A stretch of 64,000 bases of DNA from Corythucha ciliata. Its lineage: Eukaryota; Arthropoda; Insecta; Hemiptera; Tingidae. The stretch is from the NCBI GenBank assembly GCA_038030265.1, contig CM075942.1:14156029-14220028 (forward strand). Reading direction: 5' to 3'. Position numbers and translations under genes: made by a program. Position 1 is the first letter of the stretch, and each line of letters begins with the position of its first letter. The notes under the pieces are model-generated. The model saw only the letters and a program-made list of their open reading frames with translations. It was not told the origin of the DNA and did not search any database. Shown piece by piece: positions 45,835 to 58,200 of the stretch.

Positions 45835-45840
45835 AATAAA
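45835..45840 (+). terminator. Poly(A) signal AATAAA
   Basis: AATAAA about 70 nt after the stop of the Tyr-rich gene, followed by TCTGTT, the same context as at 52816. Confidence 0.75.
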
Positions 45841-46685
45841 TCTGTTTTCACTTATTTTTACGCTTTTATATTCCCGACCCCAACCCAAATGCTGAGTCCG
45901 TGTTTTAAATCTCAGTCACCAGACAGAATAGAAGTATACTGGGAGGGCGAGGGGGGCGGTGAACCCTCTTTTCAATTGCAATCAAACCTTTTCCATTGTA
46001 CTTGGCTCTTTTGTGATTAGGATTGACGGTGAAGAAAGAAAGAAAAAAACCCATCGTGGTGAAGGGTTGAAGGTTGTGAGGGCCCTCCCCACTCACCACT
46101 TGTTTTCCCAGTTGTTTTTTAGCGTATATTCCTTTCCTCTTTCATTATCTGACATTGTTCCATTGTTCAAAATAAGATTCCCCAAGTGATTTGATTCAAC
46201 AAACTCCGCATTTGCACACACAAAAATTTATCCCAGTGCGGTGGTTGAAACAATTTTTTGTTTCAAACATTTTCGCCAATTTTATAGTCATGCGTGAGGC
46301 TGAGCAAGTGATGTGCAGCGCCAAGAAATTCGTTCTGCTTTGAATGACCGATATAGTTCTTGCGGCTCCTCAAGGTAGACCAAATCGAGTTTCACGGCGT
46401 TCCGTGGGTTTCTCCTGCCGTTGTCGGTCTGGAGGGGAGGATGAGTGTAAAAACAACGAAAAGGCGACCGAAAGCTGACTCTTGACACGACACATTCCCT
46501 TTCGTAGGACGAGCAGTCGAATGACAACACTATATCAGCATACATCACAAGGCTCCCGCGGTTGGATCCCGCACCATTGGTCACAGCTCCGAGCTCGTGC
46601 CCCCCTCCCCCTCACAACAGACAACGAGCAGTCAAACATGCCACGAACCCCAGGTCTTTTGAACAGTCAAGGCAGAGAGAATGAT
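45841..46685. other. Intergenic, no gene recognised
   Basis: A minus-strand frame of 98 codons at 46288-46584 has no recognised relatives. Nothing else is supported. Confidence 0.5.
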
Positions 46686-46689
46686 TTTT

Positions 46690-47175
46690 TGGATTATTGA
46701 ACCCAAGAAAATGGGGTTTTGACGAGCCGATCCCACGAAATTTGATTTTTTAAATTAGGTAACCAAACCTGTAAAATTTGTTATTTGAGAAAGCCAACTT
46801 CGTGAATTTCGTGTTTTGAAAAGCCCAACGAAACTGATTATTGGGAGAGCCAAATCCAGCAAAATTAATTTTTTAAAGAGCTATCGCTAAATACGAGAAA
46901 TTGGGATTTCAACGACTAAACCCCTCGAAACTGGTTTTTCAGTGACTAAACCCAGCGAAATTGATATTTTGAAGAACCAGACCCGCAAAATTCGTTTTTG
47001 GGAAAGCCCAATAAACCCGCGAAATTTTTTTTTTCAAAGATGCCAAACCTGCGAAATTTGTTTTATGCAAGGACCAACCCCTCGAAATTGGATTTTCAAC
47101 GGCCTAAACCCCGTGAAATTGGTTCAAAGAGCTAAACGCGTGAAATTGGTTTTATTCAGAGCCAATTCCACGAAA
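46690..47175 (+). repeat. Type B array
   Basis: About sixteen degenerate units of CCCGCGAAATTGGTTTTTCA-GAGCCAAA type, about 30 bp each, in forward orientation. The array begins and ends abruptly without an obvious terminal motif. Confidence 0.75.
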
Positions 47176-47744
47176 TGGTGAAGAAAACGTCATGCTCCGC
47201 TTCTTAGGTTGACACGCAGTTGAGGAAACGTTTCACCCACTCCAATTTGTCCACCGTTAAGGTCAAACCAGCTCAGCACTATACTTAATGATGCGGAGGG
47301 TAATGTGCGCTTCCATCTTTTTTTCGACGCGTCGCGGTGATCCAGCGATGTCGCCAGCGGCGACTACCCTCCCTGATGGCTGGACGCGAGATCTCCCCTT
47401 GTGAATGTTGCGCCCCCCCCCCCAGAATTAAATGACCGTAGAAGAAAAAGTACCTACAGTGAATATAACAATATTGATAAATGGTAGATATTGTCATTTT
47501 TTCACCAGAAATCCCAGATTTCATTGACTACTTTTGAAAAACTGAATAAAATCCGATAATTGTCTATACACCACAGTAGCACTGGCAAAACAAAGAAAAG
47601 GACGTGCACCCGGCTGCAACCACACCGTTACAGCCGCTCTCCTACTGTGGATTTTCTCACTCACTAGCTCTTTCTCTTGGTTAGAAGCTGAATGGGTCGC
47701 GCTAATGTGCTAATCTTGGAGCAAGTAGATAAACGGAGCAACGT
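47176..47744. other. Intergenic, nothing recognised
   Basis: A C run lies near 47413-47423. No coding or repeat structure is supported. Confidence 0.45.
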
Positions 47745-47875
47745 TTTTAAAAAACGCTAATATTCAAACACGAAAACGTGCTATTTCATAGCAAAATTGA
47801 GACAGTCGCTAATTCCCGGCCATAATTGACAAAGCGCTAATTCGTGGCTATAAAATTCAATTTTTGAGATAAAAT
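47745..47875 (+). repeat. Short type A array
   Basis: Four or five units with CGCTAATTCGTGGCTA-type cores in forward orientation. Confidence 0.6.
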
Positions 47876-47989
47876 CAATTTGAGCACATCCGTTACTCAA
47901 CCGGGGCTAAAACTGTATGTGTAAAATGGTGGAAATAACAAAAAACAAGCCCTAAAAAAACTGCTGGTACGGCTGTTCCCCCCTCCCTG

Positions 47990-48640
47990 CAATTTCACAC
48001 CTATTCATTCCCTCATTCGTGGCTGATTATCCTCCAAGTTGGCAATTTCGCGGCTAACGGTCCCTCAACTTGCTATTCGAAACTTGAAATTTCGTGGCTT
48101 TTTAGCCACAAATAATACGCTTAAATCTTAAAACTCCCCCAAGAAAATCATAACACCAAAACTTGCAATTCTGCCCTAAAACCTCAATTTAGTAGCTGTA
48201 TTTATTTTTCGGCACTTCCACGGCTATGTAAACCTCGGAACTTGCATTTAGTGGCTCTATCCCCCCCCCACCCCCACTTTTAGTTTTGTGGTGGTATTTA
48301 GTTGTTTATCCACCGAACTCGCAATTTCACTGCCACCGATAAACTGGAAGTTTTGCGGGATTTACCCCATCAGGGAACATGCAATTTCGCGTCCAAAATT
48401 ATCCGCCAAGTTATTATGTGGCTATTTGTCGTTGGAAATTTGCAGTTTCCGCCTTTTACCTTCAGAAACTTACAATGTCGTAATTAAAACTTTAGTCTAG
48501 AATCCCACAATGTCGCGACTGATTATTTACTGAAACTTTCAATTGCGTTGTCTATATGAAGCCCTGAAACTGCATTTTGGGGCAACTAATCCCCCGAAAC
48601 TTCGAATTTCATTTCCTTGTATCCCTTAAAACTCATAATT
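47990..48640 (+). repeat. Degenerate array, type C
   Basis: Units of about 30-35 bp follow AACTTGCAATTTCGCGGCTAT then TTA(G)CC. A second block of the same type is at about 60700-61600. The core AATTTCGCGG is shared with types A and B. Confidence 0.7.
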
Positions 48641-48899
48641 CACAGCTGACCCCCCCCCCTGTCTTGACCCCTAGTTACCCTTGTGGGTAGCCAATTATGA
48701 AAAACTTGCCCCCACCCCCGGAGGAAATCCCTACGGATGCTTCCCTATACCCTGGATTATTCCCTCTCCTTGTGTCCACCTTGTGCACAGTGCCGGACTT
48801 GGACATTTAGCGCCCCGGGCGAATCTTTCAGTCATCTACGTATATTCGGAGTCCGGGATTTGGTGTTGTCTCCATTTTAACAGCGAATTACCGTTTTTC

Positions 48900-49640
48900 C
48901 CTTGTTTGAGCGGTTCTTCTCAATCTCATCGGTGAATTAGCGATTTGTCTATATTTTAGCTGGAATTTCGCACTTTTTGTCCATTTCAGCCGTGAAATTA
49001 GCTATGTATCCCAATTTTTACCGCAAATTAGCGCTTTCTCCTAATTTTAGTGAGAAGTTGCCTCCGGAAACCGCGGCTTGCTAAATGAACCACCTAGGTA
49101 GCAATTTTTCTTGATTTTAGCCGCACAATTAGCGATTTTTCTTAATTTTAGCCGCTTACTAGAGATTTCACTGCATTTCAGCCGTGAATTTGAGTTTTTC
49201 TCCAATTTTAGCCGTGAGTTAGCGATTTTTTCTCTCTCGCCTTTGAGCCAATTCACCACCGAATCAGAGAATTCTCGCAGTATTAGCAAAAGTTGCCTCC
49301 AGATAGTGCGAATTGGCATATTCACAACTTTAGATGCGATTATCGTTTTTTCTCAACTTCAGCAGCGACAACCGCTTTTTATCAATTGGGGCGTGGATTA
49401 GCGATTTTGTTCACTTTCTGCCATGAAGTTACCTTCAGAAGCCGCGAATTGACGTTTTCTCCATTGTAAACCGCGAATTAGCGGTTTTTCCTCACTTCAG
49501 CGCTTCTTCGGCATTTCAGCTAATTAGCGATTTTTTCACTTTTAGCCAAAAATATAGCGCCTTTTTTCAGTTTGAGCCACAAGCTTTGCCCTCAGAAGCC
49601 GAGAATTGGCGTTTTCGTACTTTTAGTCGCTCGTATTCCT
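48900..49640 (-). repeat. Type A array, reverse orientation
   Basis: Units read TTTTAGCCGCGAATTAGCG-TTTTTCTC on the plus strand, the reverse complement of the 12.9-kb array. The phrase GTTGCCTCCGGAAACCGCG (near 49050) recurs in several arrays (compare 13900 and 49440), suggesting a higher-order unit. Confidence 0.75.
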
Positions 49641-49925
49641 TCTCACGTACCTTGTTCCATGAACGTAAAAGCTAAAAATCCTCATTTTCCCATTTTTATG
49701 CTTTTCTGGGGCCCTCTGACACGGCGCTATCAGACCCCGTCCCAGAGGGCGGTCCGCCTCCTTCGCCTCTGCCCCTACTTCGTACGCCATCTGACCGTAA
49801 GAGAGTCTCAAGGACAGTGACGGCGCCCTGACTTCTGTTTCGATCTCTAAACAACGCCCACGCTCCCTTCATAATAGCTTATTTCGAAATTTATACTTAG
49901 TTTTGAAGTACCAAATGCGCTTCTT

Positions 49926-50584
49926 AAAGCCTGTACACACGGAGACTTTTCTGTTATGACATCCATGTCATGGCAGAAAAGTCTTCGTGTGAACACGAAA
50001 AAGGTAAGACATTTGATGTTATACCATATATGTCATAACAAATTTTGATAATTCTACGGTGACATCTTTCTAGACAGAAATGTCTAGTAACCTTCCCTTT
50101 TACCCCAACTTTCATGCTCAAGCCGAAGGGTAGGGAATAGGGATTATTAAAACCGTGGAAGTGAGCTTGTTAACTTGTTGATGCTGTTGAGCGATCTGTT
50201 ATTTCAATGTTCAAGTGAAGTTTGGAAAAAAAAATGGATTGGATTCGTGAGGCAGTAATGGCATCACTCATCATAGAGTATGAGATGCGTGAGTGCCTTT
50301 ACCTGTACTAAACAAGTTTGTAATAAAACAGCTAGATGTATTCATTAAATTGCATTAAGAATTTCACGAAACAGCTACCTACTCTTATACCGTCTATTTG
50401 TTCATCCTTATCTTTTATTTTGGACAGTCTTTATTGTGAAGAGCAGAAGTGGCTGCCGTGGTGTCAGCTACCGCTTTCAACACCACCAAATAAATTGGAA
50501 TGATGAAATTGTCCTTGTAGGAAACACGATTTTAGCAAACTACTCCACCAAAACTATTGAACTTTGGAGTACACGAGGAGCGGA

Positions 50585-50621
<37 letters not shown>

Positions 50622-50903
50622 AGGTCTGCGCTTCAATTCCGAACGAAAGAAAATGGTATTGGGGATTTCGTTCTGAAAAGAATAGTTGAAATTAAAAACA
50701 AAGTGAACACAAGAACTAGAAAATAATGAGACAATTCATTCTATTCATTCACTGAATTCGAGATTACCAACAGGCTACCATGTCATGACATAAATGTCCT
50801 CGTGTGAACACAAGGGGCTTGACAGAAATGGCGTACAATATCTTGCATCGAGATGTTATGAGTTGTGTTATGACATTTCTGTCTCCGTGTGAACAGGGCT
50901 TTA
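49926..50903. mobile_element. TIR element with GCC(C)TGTNCACACGGAGAC ends
   Basis: The left end GCCTGTACACACGGAGAC and the right end GTCTCCGTGTGAACAGGGC are inverted. A second inverted layer of CGTGTGAACAC boxes lies just inside. A T run of about 28 sits near 50589-50616. Two short plus-strand frames (ATGGATTGGATTCGTGAGGC at 50233 and a second near 50440) could be transposase leftovers. Confidence 0.65.
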
Positions 50904-52326
50904 TGGTTAGTGCATTTATTCTCGTCCGCCATTTCCCCCTCGTTTTGCTAGACGCACCTCTTAGGACACGGTGCCCCCGACGTTCGCCCAGCTCCCCCCC
51001 CCCTTAAAAACGGCACTGCTTGAGCATACCCCAGTCAAAAATCTTTGTGCAGTATTCCCCCCCCCCCTAAGGATTAACGTATTTGCCCCCTGATGACGTT
51101 TTGAGCTCCTACCTCCAGACGGACGCCATCCGCGTCCAACCCCTCCCCCCCTTGTTAGACGCTCTGCGATGTCCCGCCTGCGTCGAGGCTCTTCCTTGGA
51201 CTTTAGGGATGCCCAAACGGGCCAAAAACGTCAAAATGTCCTTTCCACCTCGGATTCTTCTTTTTTTCCGGAGCCTCAAGATACGTGGTTTCGTCAAATT
51301 TCAAATTCGGACATTTTAGCAAAAATCTCCCAACTTACGGGTGACCGACAAATTCAGCTAGTCCCGGCCAAATCGCCCCTTGAAGAGGCCGTCAGCGCCC
51401 TTTTAAAGTGGCTGAAAATGAGATTTTTGCCTTCGGTCGATTTTCTCGACTCCAGAGTGGACAGTCGACGTCCGTGAGCGTTGAGGCAGTTCCGTGGACT
51501 CCGAGCAGTTGGTTGCGACCGACATTTTGTGGGGCACTTGAAAACTCATGAAACTGGAAACACCATCACAAAGAAACTGAATTTTTTAGTGGGATCAAAA
51601 TAATTTTTTTCCTCCGCAAAAGCGCAGTTTTTAACCAAAAACATAGTTTGTTAGGCCTTGAAATTTACATTTCGTACATGAAATGGAAATAGTCTCCCAT
51701 AATGACTGGATTAGACCGAACAGAAATTGAAAGTTTGCCCACTTCGAACTGTCAGTCTCTGGACCAGCAAACTGCGATTACGCGGCCTTGTGGACCGATT
51801 GCTCGTGTTAAACAAAATTGGTGATTTGGTCTCAGAATTGGTTTAATTAGCTGATAACTGCCAGAGTCGTAATTTTAAATCGTAAAACTAAACATTCAGC
51901 TTTAAACTGACCTAGTTGCGGGGCTGAGAAACCCCAGAATTTGTTTAACAACACGTGTACACCTATTTTTTATTAGAAAAAAACCCACTGTATTGTTTTG
52001 GTTTAGTACTCTTCAATCTCCAAAAACTGTGTAGAGTATAGGTACTACATCTGAGACAATTAGTATAACACGTCAACTCCTCTGTATCCCGTTCCATTCA
52101 ATTTTTGTGTGCATCATAAGAAGCTCCACGCCAGGCATCATGCATCCTATAGTTATGCCACTGGGTAGAGTAAAATGCGGAATTAGGTCTCCTAACCCAC
52201 TCCTTCTCAACAATCAGTCGTTTGAGGGTTCGATAAAGAAGCCATTAGCTATCTCGAATGGATCTAATTAGAATTAAAAACTAATTTGTTATGATGGGTT
52301 AGAGTCTTTCGGTATTCTCAAAGTAG
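50904..52326. other. Intergenic; GC-rich diverged repeat block
   Basis: Stretch 51090-51480 is unusually GC-rich. It contains CGAGGCTCTTCCTTGGACTT, similar to GCGTCAAGGATCTTCCTAGG near 54150 and to the first bases of the window. It may be an old repeat. Overlapping open frames there have no recognised domain. Confidence 0.45.
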
Positions 52327-52362
52327 TATATAATCGACTGAAACCAGAAACTATTCATCAGT
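52327..52362 (+). promoter_or_regulatory. Core promoter: TATA box and TCAGT initiator
   Basis: TATATAA at 52327-52333 and TCAGT at 52358-52362. The initiator A is 33 nt from the first TATA base, the same as at 45147. The leader is only about 22 nt. Confidence 0.75.
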
Positions 52363-52381
52363 CAGTTGATAAATATTCAAG

Positions 52382-52750
52382 ATGAACGCTGTCGTGCTAT
52401 TGTCTCTCGTCGCTTTCGCCAGTGCCGCCGAGCAGCTGGCTGCCTACTCCCCAGTCTACGCCTACTATGCCGTCCCATCGGTTCCCATTCAAGAACAACG
52501 CTACATCACTCCAACGTCGCAGGCCTACTACTACAAATCCCCTTCAAGCTATTACCTTCTCCCGACGACCAGCACCGAGTACCAGTACAGCCGCTACTAC
52601 AACCCGTCAACTAACAGCGCCACCACGTACTCATCACTGTCTCCCTACTATGTCGCTCCATCCCCTGTCGTTCAAATCCAAGAGCAGCCACTTCCGTCAA
52701 CCTACAGCGTTCGTCAGGGTATCGTCGGCTCAAACCAGAAGGTGGCCTGA
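52382..52750 (+). CDS. Small secreted Tyr/Ser/Pro-rich protein, 122 residues
   Basis: A single exon. The ATG at 52382 begins a signal peptide, MNAVVLLSLVAFASA, cleaved probably before AEQ. The mature chain has about 18 Tyr, many in YY or YYY clusters (AYYYKSPSSYYLLP, SRYYNPSTN, SPYYVAP). The motif PIQEQ/QIQEQP appears near both ends. There is no Cys. Composition and promoter suggest a structural cuticle or matrix protein, related in expression and perhaps in origin to the gene at 45195, although the sequences do not align well. The family is unknown. Confidence 0.8.
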   Translation: MNAVVLLSLVAFASAAEQLAAYSPVYAYYAVPSVPIQEQRYITPTSQAYYYKSPSSYYLLPTTSTEYQYSRYYNPSTNSATTYSSLSPYYVAPSPVVQIQEQPLPSTYSVRQGIVGSNQKVA

Positions 52751-52815
52751 AGTATGAAATACTCGACTTTCACCTAAAGATATTGTTGTGCTCATGTTGT
52801 GCATTCCGACTGAAC

Positions 52816-52821
52816 AATAAA
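52816..52821 (+). terminator. Poly(A) signal AATAAA
   Basis: AATAAA about 66 nt after the stop, followed by ATCTGTTCT, similar to the 45835 site. Confidence 0.75.
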
Positions 52822-55280
52822 ATCTGTTCTTAAAAATATTTCAAAACTGTTTTGATCGTTAGCATCCGTTACTCTTTCATTTGAAAATACTTATGCTACG
52901 ATGTAGTTACCTCTTACATAACCCGCTTTGGTTAAATTACCGCTCTGATTAAAAGCTTACCTTATCGTATCACCAAGTGAGCGAAATCTTCTAACACTGT
53001 CACATTTTTAGAATTTCCATAATTTCGAAAAGGATTCAGCGTCGTTTCATACTTAAGGAAGAATCGTTGAAACCCCAGCTAAATGTTTAATTATTTTTTC
53101 ACAATACTCATCCTCCCCCCCGGGAGTTACCGGCTGAGAGGAGGAGGCAGATAAGGACTATTTGTACGTTTTTCTTTTTCAAAAAAAGAAAAAAATAAAC
53201 CAGTGTAAACGGATAAAGTAAATAACGCGAGAAAGATAAGGAGGATGCTACTCGAACCGCCTTCACGGAGCCACTTGTGAACTGCCGTCGGTGTAGCAAG
53301 TGGAGGGGGGAGGGTGGGATAAAATTCCCCCCTGACTTCGTTTCATCAGCCCCCGCCACAAAAGTCCTCCTCTCTTTCTGGTTCTGTGCTACCCGAGCAA
53401 CCCTTTCTTCCTCATTTCCACCCCAGTCGGGTCTACTCCTATTTTTTTCCGTACCAATCTTGTATTTTCACTAAAATTGATTTATTCGAGCGTTAAAATT
53501 AATTGCCTCGGTGTAATACTGTAAGGTTGAAAAATATTTTTTTTAAACAAATATATTTTTAGAACTGTTTTTGTGATGAAAAGGATCCGCCTTCCTAGAA
53601 TTTGCCACTAGCGAGCTAATTTTAAAAGAAAACGAGTTTTTATTTTTGCCTAGTGTTTTTGAGGATCGTTCAAACGAGAAACGATTTCACTTAAATTTTG
53701 TTTTCATCGATTATACGCAACAAAAAAAAAAAAACAAGTCGCGCGGAACTGTTGATTAGGTACCAAAGTTAGACTCGCTAACTCAAGACCGGACGGTCGT
53801 GCATGTTATTGCCTATCTTATTGGCTCAGATTCTATAAATACTGGGATACAGCACGTAAAATTGAGCTAACGTATTAGAAGAAATTCATGAAAAATTCCA
53901 ATTTGGTATTACGTGGTTAGCTCAAGAGATCAGCCGGATCTCCGGCTCCACGGGCGGCCGGTGAGGTCCTCTTCAGTCGAGGCTTTTCCTCGGATTTCTC
54001 CATTTCGCACCGGCTGTTTTCCGGAAACTCGCAGCCGACCCCCCGCCAAAACGTCCCTTACCTTTTTTTCACCTGGCCAAAATGAGCATTTCGTGATGTC
54101 GTTGGTTTCGGCCGATTTTTCTCGACTCCGCGTGCGAAGTGAGATCCGCGTGCGTCAAGGATCTTCCTAGGACTCTAGGAATGTTCCATTGCTGTCGACG
54201 CCAGTGGAAAAATTCGAGCGGCCCCTTAAAACGCGCCAATTATGTGGTCTAAAACGCTCGAATCACAGAGGCAACCCCTTCCACAGCTTGTCTGATCGAA
54301 AATATAATCCTCCGTTTCGTGAAACCCCAAAATATGCGGTTTTTCAAAATTCGGCAGTTCTTAAAACGTTTTTCGCTTTCTGCAAGACGCGTTTTATGAA
54401 TCCTTTCGGACAATTTCTATTAGCGAAATGCAGTCGGTTCCTGCTAAAATTCACCCAAGAGGGTGTTACGGCTCTTTAAAATGATCCAACGCCGGTGAAA
54501 TCCATGAATTTCGCCTTTTTAGCGGAGAGAACCCCGCCTTTGTTTGCCTGACGCGCTTCATTGTTGAGCGTATAATTGCCATAAAATCTTATTTATTTTG
54601 TGGGGGGGGGGGCACTTCCAGTTTACTGAACGGCTGGCAGTTTGTAGGGCTTGAGGGTTAGTATAAGAAATTTTCGTGAAAAATATCTCATTTTCGGCCA
54701 AACAATCGGTTTTTTGAAAATTCTGGCCAAAAAAAAAAACTAATGTTTTCACGTCAAGTTGACAAATTATTTTACATTTTTGCCCATGCGATAGAAAACT
54801 GAGCCAAAATCTGTTATTCGGGTAAAACATTAGGTAACGAAGGGACCGTCTACCCCCCCCTCCCCGCTGTTGGTAAGCCAATGCACACATTTTTAAAATG
54901 AACGAAAATTTGTCTCTACGGCTCTTAGTAAAACCCTTTTTTTTAAATATTATATTTATACACAATATACAAATATCAGCACTTTTTACTTACAAAAACG
55001 AAATTGCTCACAAAAAAATAATAAATAGAAACATTATATATACAGATTTTTATAAATATTTATAATATATAAATATAATCGACCATTATTTTATCATAAG
55101 AATGGTACTCGAACAATTTTTAGTACGCGAAGAAAATGAGGCAAAGAGGGACCTAAATGTTGTGGTATTGGTTGAGGGGGAAGGAACTTAATTAATGGTA
55201 AAAACAACTTTTTAAAGGTATTGTTGAAAATTGGAGAAGAGGGGGTAATTTGTGGTTTTCACGAGGAAATTCAAATTGAT
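52822..55280. other. Intergenic, no gene recognised
   Basis: It contains a GC-rich segment at about 53930-54200 related to 51090-51480, and a G run near 54601-54611. The last part is the 3' flank of the minus-strand gene that ends at 55281. An open frame of 135 codons at 54558-54965 (minus) has no recognised domain. Confidence 0.45.
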
Positions 55281-58200
55281 TTAGCTCAGGAGACCGCGGG
55301 CCATATTTTTCAATCGTTCAATGTCTTTCTCTAATTGTCGTCTCTCACTGTCCAAATTGTACCGCGATGATTTCAATTTCTCCAAAGTCCGCTCCAGTTC
55401 GCGAGCCTCACTCTGGGCCGAAGCTAGTTTATCCTTTTGGCCCGTGATAACTGTTTTCAAACAGTTTCTTTCCCTATCCGCATCTGAAAATTGTTTTGTT
55501 TGGAGGAGGGGCGTGAGAGGGAGTGTGAAAATGTTTGGCATACGAGAATTTGTAAGGTCGGCTCACTTTTACTGTACAACAAGTAGGCTTCAATCACGGA
55601 TTCGACGCCGCTCCACTTGCAGTCCTCTTCTTCTAATTCCTCCTCTTCACCAAGAATTTCGTCTATAACCTCTTGAGCCTTCTCAAGGTAAATCAACAGG
55701 TTGGAAGATCGCCCTTTACGTCTTCGCTCGCTTAAAACTTCACTCCAAATGTTTTCTTGTTCTAAAAATTAAAAAAGAAAGAAAGGCAATAGTTAATAAC
55801 TGGGCAGTAATAATTGTAAATAAGTGGTTCAATCGGTACCTCTGACGGCCTGTTTTTGAGTGCACTTCAATTGGAGGCACGACATAAATTCAGCCTTGCC
55901 TTTGACAGGCTCAACAGGTTCACCAGGAGGCAGAGTCGGCAGTGGTAGATCAATTGAAGTGTCCTGTTTCGAATATTTGACGAAATTATCGTCAGTGTAC
56001 GTCATCTTTGGCTGACTGGTCATGCGCAGAATTTTATTCAGTTCGAGTTCTGTGTGGTATTAGGGGAGGGGGAGAGAAAACTCATTTAGTGAGGTTCACA
56101 AACACATTCCAATTCAAAAATGTTTACCATTGCGACGCTTTTTGGTAACTAGCCCCATGTAGGTGAGAAGATCTAGTTTGTCTGGTGGAAGGTGAAGAGG
56201 AGCGGGGGGCCCTGAAACGATTATTGGGTCGAGATCAGGGCCAATGTTGGTCGAGTTGGGTCCGTCTGGTGAAGCCGAGCCCTCGCGGTCGTCTGAGTCG
56301 TAGAAAAAAGAAAGCGTTTTTGATTGGAGTTCTAGTCTTGATACCTGAAATAAGAAATTAAATGTTTGAAATCACTGACCTCGGTGCTTCAGAAATACTC
56401 TTACGACTTTGGAAGTGTCCTCTTTAGCGGGCTGTAGCGAGCCGGGCCACGATGCCAAATATTGACCGACTATCGAGAGTGACGGATCAAAACTGCGAAG
56501 ATTCCTCAGACTAGCGGCTGAGTCGGCAGCTTTAGAGCGTTGTTGCTGGTGGTAGGCGGAAGACGGCGAGGAGGTGGTGAGCGGTGGAGTGGCATCTTCG
56601 AATGGTCGGACGAATTTCGGTTGAACGGGTTGTTGTTGTTGTTGTTGTTGTTGCTGCTGCGAGGGTGGGGGTGGGACGGCTGAACCGCTGCGGGAGGGTG
56701 ACTCACGGTGAGCACCACTCACTGAGCTTGACGACGAACGCTTGTTCTGTTTTGCCATAGAGTGCTCTGCCTCTCGTTTCCGAAACTCTTGTATTTTGAG
56801 CCTTTCACTCATGAAAGAATTCGATAGCACTAGCGGTGGTAAAGCTACAGGGTAAATACCCGGGTATTGCATTGGATACCTACAATAAAAACGTGTTAAA
56901 ATAATTATTGAGTAAAACATTCTTCAGGTGTTGTACTCACCTTAGAGCATAGGATTCGAGGTAGAGGGCATCTTCAAGGCGGTACTGTTGATGAGGAAGA
57001 TGTGGATGTGGCGGTGGTGGATGGGGCGGTGGGTACAATACTTGGTGATGTGCGTACACAGGTGGGTAATCCATGGGGAGTGACAGAGGAGGGACTCGGT
57101 CTGGTGGTGGTGGAGGAGGGGGTGGTGGTACCGCCGGCCCAGTTGATGGAGGCTGAGGCTGCTGCGGCGGGCGATACGGTTGAAAACCGCTGCGACTCTG
57201 TTGCTCCGTCGTATTTTTCTCGTGATGATGATGGTGATGTAGTTTATTATTCATGGACGGTGGCGTTTTCCGCCGACTCTCTTCGTCCGTTGATGACTGT
57301 TTGCTTGCCAGATTTCTTAGGAAAGCGGCGAACGATCGGTTTTGTGAACCACCCGCGGTAGGTTGAGCTGCAGACGTGACGGCCGACGACACCGTCACGG
57401 ATGACTGCTGCGACGATGGTGACGAACGAATGGGCTTTGGTTTTAGGGCGGACGCCATTGGTGAAGTTTGCTCGGCCACCTGTTGTTTGTTGCTAGATGA
57501 AGACGACGTGCTGCGCGCCTTGTCCACAGGAGGAACTGTTTTTGAAGACTTTTTCGATGGAACTGACGATGACGAGGATATCCGGTTTGGCACGCTCGAT
57601 GATAACTGGAAAAACATTGCCTCATAATTTTAGCTTATGTGGGGGGGAGGGGGAAAAGTACTTACCATCGTGTTATCGTAACGGTGACCGGAGGGAAGAC
57701 GAGCAACAAGAACATCAGGCGAGTCTTCAGGGGGAGGAGGCTGTGGAATCCAATTGTACTGACGTTTCTCCGGTGGCAATCCCCATCGTTCATAATCTAA
57801 ACTCTGCGATCGAAGGGTTTCATAGCAGTCAAGACAGACGACGGCCAGCTCCCCATTTTCAACAAGAAGTGAACGATCCGGCTGACGGTGATATCGAAGG
57901 AATGGGAAATCTTTAACGGGGAGAGCCCGTATTCTGCGTCGGTAAGTCGTAATTCCACACACGTAGCAAATATAGTCGTGCCAATTGTACTGTCTCGCTT
58001 CTGCGCTTATATTAGGACCAGAACGACGCCATTGCGCTAGAACACTGTGATAGCAAAAAGTGCATACAAGTGCCGAGCCGTCCTCGCGAAGCTGTTCGGC
58101 GTTTGACGCGCTCTGATGGCGGAGTAGTGCGGGGAAGTAGGGGGCGTTCCTTCCTTGGGGGGTCGAGTAAAGAACTCGAGCGAGCGTCAAATCAGAGTGA

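Noticed and set aside
52422..52757. 111-codon frame overlapping the small Tyr-rich gene
   Set aside because: No signal peptide. It starts inside the real gene and reads as Thr/Pro-rich noise.
57002..57361. 119-codon plus-strand frame
   Set aside because: Antisense of the Pro/His-rich exon of the Cx2C-module gene.
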